Origin: Paralactobacillus_A sp963926925
GTDB lineage: Bacteria; Bacillota; Bacilli; Lactobacillales; Lactobacillaceae
NCBI GenBank assembly: GCA_963926925.1
Contig: CAWUZD010000055.1
Span: 1-29,505, forward strand
Reading direction: 5' to 3'
Length of the DNA stretch: 29,505 nt
Shown here piece after piece: positions 24,911-29,505 of this stretch. Positions within the stretch are counted from its first letter, which is position 1; each line of letters opens with the position of its first letter. The position numbers were made by a program, and so were the translations under genes. A model generated the notes under the pieces. It was not told the DNA's origin and did no database searches. It saw only the letters and a program-made list of their open reading frames with translations.

Positions 24911-25258
24911 ATGCGGTTAGTTGAAAATCCAATTCGGGTTAGTACCAGTTTGCATAAAATGATACCTAATGTAATTAATCATTTATATGGTCATCAAGCA
25001 ATTAAGTACTATCGGAAATTTACTTTAGGTAGTGTTAATGTCTTTTTCATTGATGCATTTAGTCGCATTGATGTTGTAATGACAAATGCCCATCGGCGGA
25101 TAACTGATGAACAAATTCAATTCGTAATTACAAAATTATTAGATGAACAAGCAACTCCTAAAATTGATCATTTAGCGAAAGCTGAAATTGAAGCTGAAAT
25201 TCATCACAAGTTAAAGATTAATGATATTGTAATTATTGAACAAGCTGTTAATGAATAA
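24911..25258 (+). CDS. DUF1827-like small protein of unknown function
   Basis: A 115-residue soluble protein. The N-terminal half predicts alternating strands (MRLVENPIRV, KFTLGSVNVFFIDAFSRIDVVMTN) leading to a basic turn, NAHRRITDEQIQFVITKLL, then an acidic helical tail (KAEIEAEIHHKL). The core pattern of a strand pair with a following N-x-x-RxI-x-x-E-x-I segment resembles DUF1827 proteins of enterococci, streptococci and lactobacilli, whose role is not known. I make this assignment from memory with moderate confidence. The ribosome binding site AAAGGA (24896-24901) is 9 bases before the ATG. It stands alone between two terminators, so it is a single-gene unit. Confidence 0.6.
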   Translation: MRLVENPIRVSTSLHKMIPNVINHLYGHQAIKYYRKFTLGSVNVFFIDAFSRIDVVMTNAHRRITDEQIQFVITKLLDEQATPKIDHLAKAEIEAEIHHKLKINDIVIIEQAVNE

Positions 25259-25265
25259 AAATATT

Positions 25266-25301
25266 AAAAAAGATTGCACAAAAGATACTGCAATCTTTTT
25301 T
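25266..25301 (+). terminator. Terminator after the DUF1827-like gene
   Basis: Arms AAAAAAGATTGCA (25266-25278) and TGCAATCTTTTTT (25289-25301), fully complementary, with a 10-base loop. Confidence 0.93.
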
Positions 25302-25325
25302 AGTTTACTTTTTACATTTTAAGAC

Positions 25326-25354
25326 TTTAACGCTTATGGAGATCATGCTAATAT
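25326..25354 (+). promoter_or_regulatory. Candidate promoter of the ymdB-mutS-mutL operon
   Basis: TTTAAC (25326-25331), 17 bases, TAATAT (25349-25354) with TG at 25346-25347 (extended -10). It follows the preceding terminator and lies about 32 bases before ymdB. Confidence 0.55.
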
Positions 25355-25385
25355 TAATAGACAATAATTAGAGAAGAGTTTATTT

Positions 25386-26180
25386 ATGCGTATTTTATTT
25401 ATTGGAGATGTTGTTGGCAGTTTGGGCCAACAGATGCTCAAAGATTATTTACCTCGCTTAAAAAAGCACTATAAGCCACAAGTAACGATTGTTAATGGTG
25501 AAAATGCTGCTGATGGTAAGGGAATTACCGAAAATGCTTATAAATGCATTTTAAATGCTGGTGCTGATGTTATAACAATGGGAAATCACACGTGGGATAA
25601 ACGTGAACTTTTTGATTTCATTGAACGAGCACCAAAGTTGGTTCGTCCGGCTAATTTTCCAGGTGTTACTCCTGGACAAGGATTAGTTAATATTAATGTT
25701 AATGGTAAATGTCTAACTGTTATTAACTTACAAGGACGTGTTTTTTTAAACGATTTAGATAATCCTTTTGCTAAAATTGATGAATTATTAGCTAATGATT
25801 GCAGTCATTCTGATTGGATTATTGTTGATTTTCATGCTGAAGCAACAAGCGAAAAAGAAGCCTTTGGTTATTATGTTGATGGTCGGGTTGCTGCTGTGAT
25901 TGGCACGCATACGCATGTTCAAACCAATGATGCACGGATTCTCAGTCATGGCACAGGTTATTTGACTGATGCTGGAATGACTGGTCCTTATAATGGTGTG
26001 TTAGGTGTGAAGGCGGATAGTGTTCTGGCCCGTTTTTTGACCCAACGACCAACACGCTTTGCTGTGGCTGAAGATGATCAAGGACAATTAAATGGTTGTT
26101 TACTTGATTTAGACGATCATGGGCATACGCATGATATTAAACTTGTGCAAATTAATCCTAATCATCCGTTTTTTGATTAA
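25386..26180 (+). CDS. ymdB: YmdB family metallophosphoesterase (TIGR00282)
   Basis: A 264-residue calcineurin-like phosphoesterase. The bimetal active-site residues are all visible: D8 (IGDVVG), E39-N40 (NGENAADG), N67-H68 (GNHTWD), H150 (DFHAEATSEKEA), H175 and H177 (GTHTHVQT), in the same order and spacing as B. subtilis YmdB, a 2',3'-cyclic nucleotide phosphodiesterase that affects biofilm and late-stage gene expression there. Length is typical. Its ribosome binding site is weak (GAGAAGAG, ~25371-25378). It is followed after 18 bases by mutS, so they are likely one transcript. The cellular role in lactobacilli is not established. Confidence 0.93.
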   Translation: MRILFIGDVVGSLGQQMLKDYLPRLKKHYKPQVTIVNGENAADGKGITENAYKCILNAGADVITMGNHTWDKRELFDFIERAPKLVRPANFPGVTPGQGLVNINVNGKCLTVINLQGRVFLNDLDNPFAKIDELLANDCSHSDWIIVDFHAEATSEKEAFGYYVDGRVAAVIGTHTHVQTNDARILSHGTGYLTDAGMTGPYNGVLGVKADSVLARFLTQRPTRFAVAEDDQGQLNGCLLDLDDHGHTHDIKLVQINPNHPFFD

Positions 26181-26198
26181 TTAGAAAGAAGTATATTG

Positions 26199-28829
26199 AT
26201 GCCAAAACGATTAACAAAAGATACCCCAATGATGATTCAATATCGTAAAATCAAAGATCAGTATCCTGATGCTTTTTTATTTTATCGGATTGGTGATTTT
26301 TACGAATTATTTTATGATGATGCTATTAAAGGTTCACAATTACTTGAATTAACTTTAACAGCACGGAATAAAAATTCAGAAGATCCCGTCCCAATGTGTG
26401 GTGTACCATATCATGCTGTTCAAAACTATATTGATATCTTAATTGATAAGGGTTATAAAGTTGCCATTTGTGAACAAATGGAAGATCCGACTAAAGCAGT
26501 AGGAATGGTTAAGCGTGAAGTCATTCAGTTAATTACTCCTGGAACCATTATGGATGAAAAAGCCAGCCAAGCTAAAAGAAATAACTACTTAACATCAGTT
26601 GTTACTGGCAATGATAATGATTATGGCTTTGCTTATAGTGATTTATCAACTGGTGAATTGAAGACCTCCCATTTACACAGTCTTGATAGTTTATTAAATG
26701 AAATGATGAGTTTGCAAACTAAAGAAGTTGTGGTTAACCATCAATTTCCTGAAACGGTATTAGCTAAGTTTAAACAATTAAACATTCTTGTTTCTTATCA
26801 GGATGAAGTTAGTGTTAATGCTGAAATTAGTTTTGTTACCCAAAACTTGACTGATCAATTGGAAGTTAATGCTACTAGCCAATTAATTGCATATTTAACA
26901 GTAACCCAGAAGCGGGCCTTAACGCATTTGCAAATGGCCGTTGTTTATGAACCATCACAATTTTTAAAGATGGATCATTATGCCCAAAAGAATCTTGAAT
27001 TGACTGCTTCAATGCGAACTGGTAATAAAAGTGGGACCTTATTATGGTTACTTGATGAAACCCATACTGCCATGGGTGGTCGGTTATTAAAACAATGGTT
27101 AGATCGGCCATTATTAAATCTTACGGCAATTAAACAACGGCAAGCACAAGTGGGGTCATTAATTGATCATTATTTTGAACGAGCAGAACTACAAGACCGG
27201 TTGACAAAAGTTTATGATTTGGAAAGATTAGCTGGTCGGGTTGCTTTTGGTAGTGTTAATGGTCGTGATTTGATTCAATTACGGACTTCTTTGGAACAAA
27301 TTCCAGCAATTAAGGATGTTATTACTAAGATTAACGATGATCATACTTTTGATCAGGCTTTACAACAATTAGATCCCGTTGATGATGTTCATGATTTAAT
27401 CATGCGCGCAATTGTTGATGATCCGCCAATTTCTGTAAAAGATGGTGGTATTATTCGTGATGGCTATAATAAGCAGCTTGATCAATACCGTGATGCAATG
27501 AAAAATGGTAAGGCATGGATTGCTAAAATGGAAGCGGTCGAACGGCAACGCACTGGCATTCATACTTTAAAAATTGGTTTTAACCGTGTTTTTGGTTATT
27601 ACATTGAAGTTACTAATGCTAACCTCGCACAAGTACCAACTGATCGTTATAGTCGTAAGCAAACATTGGCAAATGCTGAACGCTTTATTACTCCAGAATT
27701 AAAAGAAAAAGAACGTTTAATATTAGAAGCGGAAGAAAAATCAACGGCTCTCGAATATGATTTGTTTACAGAAGTTCGGGATCAAGTTAAACAACAAATT
27801 CGCCGGTTACAAAAATTAGCCCAAGCGGTTGCTTCATTAGATGTTTTGCAAGGTTTTGCAGTTATTGCTGAAAATTATCATTATGTAAAACCAACTTTAA
27901 AATTACATTATCATGATATTGAAATTGTTAATGGGCGTCATCCGGTTGTTGAAAAGGTTTTAGGCCAACAACGTTATATTCCTAATTCAGTAACGATGCC
28001 TGATGATACTGATATTTTATTAATTACTGGGCCAAATATGTCTGGTAAAAGTACGTACATGCGGCAATTAGCATTGATTGTAATCATGGCACAAATGGGT
28101 TCGTTTGTACCTGCTGATAAAGCAACATTGCCAATTTTTGATCAGATATTTACGCGAATTGGTGCTGCTGACGATTTAATTTCTGGTGAAAGTACCTTTA
28201 TGGTAGAAATGATGGAGGCTAATGATGCATTAATGCATGCGACTGCTAACAGTTTGATTTTATTTGATGAAATTGGTCGTGGTACAGCAACATATGATGG
28301 CATGGCATTAGCCCAAGCAATTATTGAATTTATTCATGATCATATTCATGCTAAAACATTGTTTTCAACGCATTATCATGAATTGACCGCTTTAGCTGAT
28401 GAACTTACGAAGTTAAAGAATATTCATGTTGGTGCGACTGAGGAAAATGGTGAATTAATTTTTTCACATAAGATGATGGCTGGTCCGGCCGATCGTTCTT
28501 ATGGGATTCATGTTGCTAAGCTAGCGGGGATGCCAACCGAATTATTAAAACGTGCTGAAGATATTTTAGGTAAATTAGAGAATAATGATTCAGCAATAAC
28601 ACCAGTGCAACCCGCAACTAAAGCACCGCAACCAATGGCAATTGCTGAAACAAATGATGATCCACAGTTGTCATTGTTTAGTGAACAACCAGTTGTTAAA
28701 CAAAAAAATAATTTTAGTAAGGCCCAACAAAAAGTACTTAATGAATTAAAAAATGCTGATTTATTAGATGCAACCCCAATGGATGCTATGAATATGTTAT
28801 ATCAATGGCAACGTAAATTACGTCATTAG
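26199..28829 (+). CDS. mutS: DNA mismatch repair protein MutS
   Basis: An 876-residue mismatch sensor. The N-terminal domain has the mismatch-reading Phe-x-Glu motif in IGDFYELF (F34, E36). A connector, lever and clamp region follows. The ATPase domain has Walker A GPNMSGKST (611-619), the LISGESTFMVEM segment, Walker B LILFDEIGRGTATYDG and STHYHEL. The C-terminal tail carries a beta-clamp-binding motif QLSLF. I chose ATG 26199 (MPKRLTKDTPMM); the codon before it is a TTG (26196). The ribosome binding site AGAAAG is about 10 bases upstream. mutL follows with 11 bases between, and the mutL ribosome binding site overlaps the mutS stop. Confidence 0.98.
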   Translation: MPKRLTKDTPMMIQYRKIKDQYPDAFLFYRIGDFYELFYDDAIKGSQLLELTLTARNKNSEDPVPMCGVPYHAVQNYIDILIDKGYKVAICEQMEDPTKAVGMVKREVIQLITPGTIMDEKASQAKRNNYLTSVVTGNDNDYGFAYSDLSTGELKTSHLHSLDSLLNEMMSLQTKEVVVNHQFPETVLAKFKQLNILVSYQDEVSVNAEISFVTQNLTDQLEVNATSQLIAYLTVTQKRALTHLQMAVVYEPSQFLKMDHYAQKNLELTASMRTGNKSGTLLWLLDETHTAMGGRLLKQWLDRPLLNLTAIKQRQAQVGSLIDHYFERAELQDRLTKVYDLERLAGRVAFGSVNGRDLIQLRTSLEQIPAIKDVITKINDDHTFDQALQQLDPVDDVHDLIMRAIVDDPPISVKDGGIIRDGYNKQLDQYRDAMKNGKAWIAKMEAVERQRTGIHTLKIGFNRVFGYYIEVTNANLAQVPTDRYSRKQTLANAERFITPELKEKERLILEAEEKSTALEYDLFTEVRDQVKQQIRRLQKLAQAVASLDVLQGFAVIAENYHYVKPTLKLHYHDIEIVNGRHPVVEKVLGQQRYIPNSVTMPDDTDILLITGPNMSGKSTYMRQLALIVIMAQMGSFVPADKATLPIFDQIFTRIGAADDLISGESTFMVEMMEANDALMHATANSLILFDEIGRGTATYDGMALAQAIIEFIHDHIHAKTLFSTHYHELTALADELTKLKNIHVGATEENGELIFSHKMMAGPADRSYGIHVAKLAGMPTELLKRAEDILGKLENNDSAITPVQPATKAPQPMAIAETNDDPQLSLFSEQPVVKQKNNFSKAQQKVLNELKNADLLDATPMDAMNMLYQWQRKLRH

Positions 28830-28840
28830 GAGGTGATATT

Positions 28841-29505
28841 ATGGCTAAAATTCATGAATTATCAACGATTCTTAGTGATCAAATTGCAGCTGGTGAAGTA
28901 ATTGAACGACCAGCTTCAGTAGTGAAAGAATTGGTCGAAAACGCAATTGATGCGCATAGTACGCAAATTGATATCCGCATTAAAGAAGCTGGTCTTCAAC
29001 AAATCCAAGTTAGTGATAATGGTGAAGGAATTATTAGTGATGAAATTCCACTGGCTTTTAAACGTCATACTACTAGTAAAATTTTGACACGCAATGACCT
29101 ATTTAAAGTAAAATCACTTGGCTTTCGTGGTGAAGCGTTAGCAAGTATCGCAGCAGTTGCAGATGTTACTTTATCAAGTGCAACTAGTGATGAAGTCATG
29201 GGTAGTTGTGTGCATATTAAAGGTGGTAAAATTTTACAACAACAACCGTTAGCACTGCGGCAAGGGACTACGGTTACTGTTAGTGATTTATTCTTTAATA
29301 CACCAGCACGTTTGAAGTATTTACGCAGTTATCAAACTGAATTATCAAAGATTGTTGATATTATCAATCGTTTAGCCATGGGTCATCCAGAAATTTCTTT
29401 CTCATTGATGAATAATCAAAATTTAATGTTAAAGACGAATGGTCGTAATAATTTAGCACAAACCGTTGCTAATATTTATGGTATTGGCATTGCTAAGAAG
29501 ATGTT
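28841..29505 (+). CDS. mutL: DNA mismatch repair protein MutL, N-terminal part (3' truncated by window)
   Basis: The first 221 codons of mutL are present and the frame is open to the end of the window. MutL is recruited by MutS and, in bacteria without MutH, is the nicking enzyme through its C-terminal domain, which lies outside. The GHKL ATPase domain is clear: LSDQIAAGEVIERPASVVKE, the catalytic ELVENAIDA (E of the first GHKL motif), SDNGEGI, RHTTSKI, LGFRGEALASIAAVA, and GTTVTVSDLFFNTPARLKYL. A near-perfect ribosome binding site TAGGAGGTGAT (28827-28837) precedes the ATG and includes the mutS stop codon. Confidence 0.97.
   Translation, partial: MAKIHELSTILSDQIAAGEVIERPASVVKELVENAIDAHSTQIDIRIKEAGLQQIQVSDNGEGIISDEIPLAFKRHTTSKILTRNDLFKVKSLGFRGEALASIAAVADVTLSSATSDEVMGSCVHIKGGKILQQQPLALRQGTTVTVSDLFFNTPARLKYLRSYQTELSKIVDIINRLAMGHPEISFSLMNNQNLMLKTNGRNNLAQTVANIYGIGIAKKM

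Overview
The window is a gene-dense, AT-rich stretch of chromosome from a low-GC Gram-positive bacterium, most probably a member of the Lactobacillaceae. The evidence is the gene content and order: rplL; tadA, SRP RNA, dnaX, yaaK, recR and yaaL; tmk, holB, yabA and rsmI; tsaB and tsaD; a YdiF-type ABC-F gene, rex, a YdiL-type CPBP gene and groESL; ymdB, mutS and mutL. Further support comes from strong GGAGG-type ribosome binding sites, several GTG/TTG starts, a folate ECF S-component, MprF, a bacterial acyl-ACP thioesterase and CIRCE control of groESL. I cannot name a genus from sequence alone. Almost everything is core genome. I see no IS element, prophage, CRISPR array, rRNA or tRNA, and no gene-free stretch longer than about 300 bases.

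Layout. 1-331: 3' end of rplL and its terminator. 344-4904: a CPBP membrane protease, then mprF, an RsmC-like methyltransferase and tadA. 4944-7988: small SRP RNA and the replication/repair operon dnaX, ybaB, recR, yaaL. 8003-10384, minus strand: a Zn/Mn-type metal ABC transporter. 10541-14149: tmk, holB, yabA, rsmI, acyl-ACP thioesterase. 14208-15188, minus strand: asparaginase. 15304-17646: folT, tsaB, tsaD. 17710-19254: a 514-residue protein made of two diverged copies of one helical domain. 19294-21252, minus strand: ABC-F ATPase. 21372-22001: rex. 21998-22639, minus strand: a second CPBP protease. 22707-24862: two CIRCE operators and groES-groEL. 24911-25258: DUF1827-like gene. 25386 to the end: ymdB, mutS and the first 221 codons of mutL.

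The genes serve translation (L7/L12, TadA, RsmC-like, RsmI, t6A synthesis by TsaB/TsaD, ABC-F), replication and repair (tau, delta', Tmk, YabA, RecR, MutS, MutL), envelope defence (MprF, CPBP), metal and folate uptake, redox sensing (Rex) and protein folding (GroESL). Several blocks match Bacillus subtilis order but with pieces missing or added: no rimI between tsaB and tsaD, no darA between tmk and holB, no yaaT between holB and yabA, a metal transporter placed between yaaL and tmk, and the duplicated-domain gene placed between tsaD and the ABC-F gene.

Most worth a second look are: the duplicated-domain protein at 17710 and the terminator-like hairpin that ends at its start codon; a hairpin ahead of dnaX whose loop can pair with the dnaX ribosome binding site; the CIRCE operator placed between divergent groESL and CPBP promoters; and the convergent overlap of rex with that CPBP gene.
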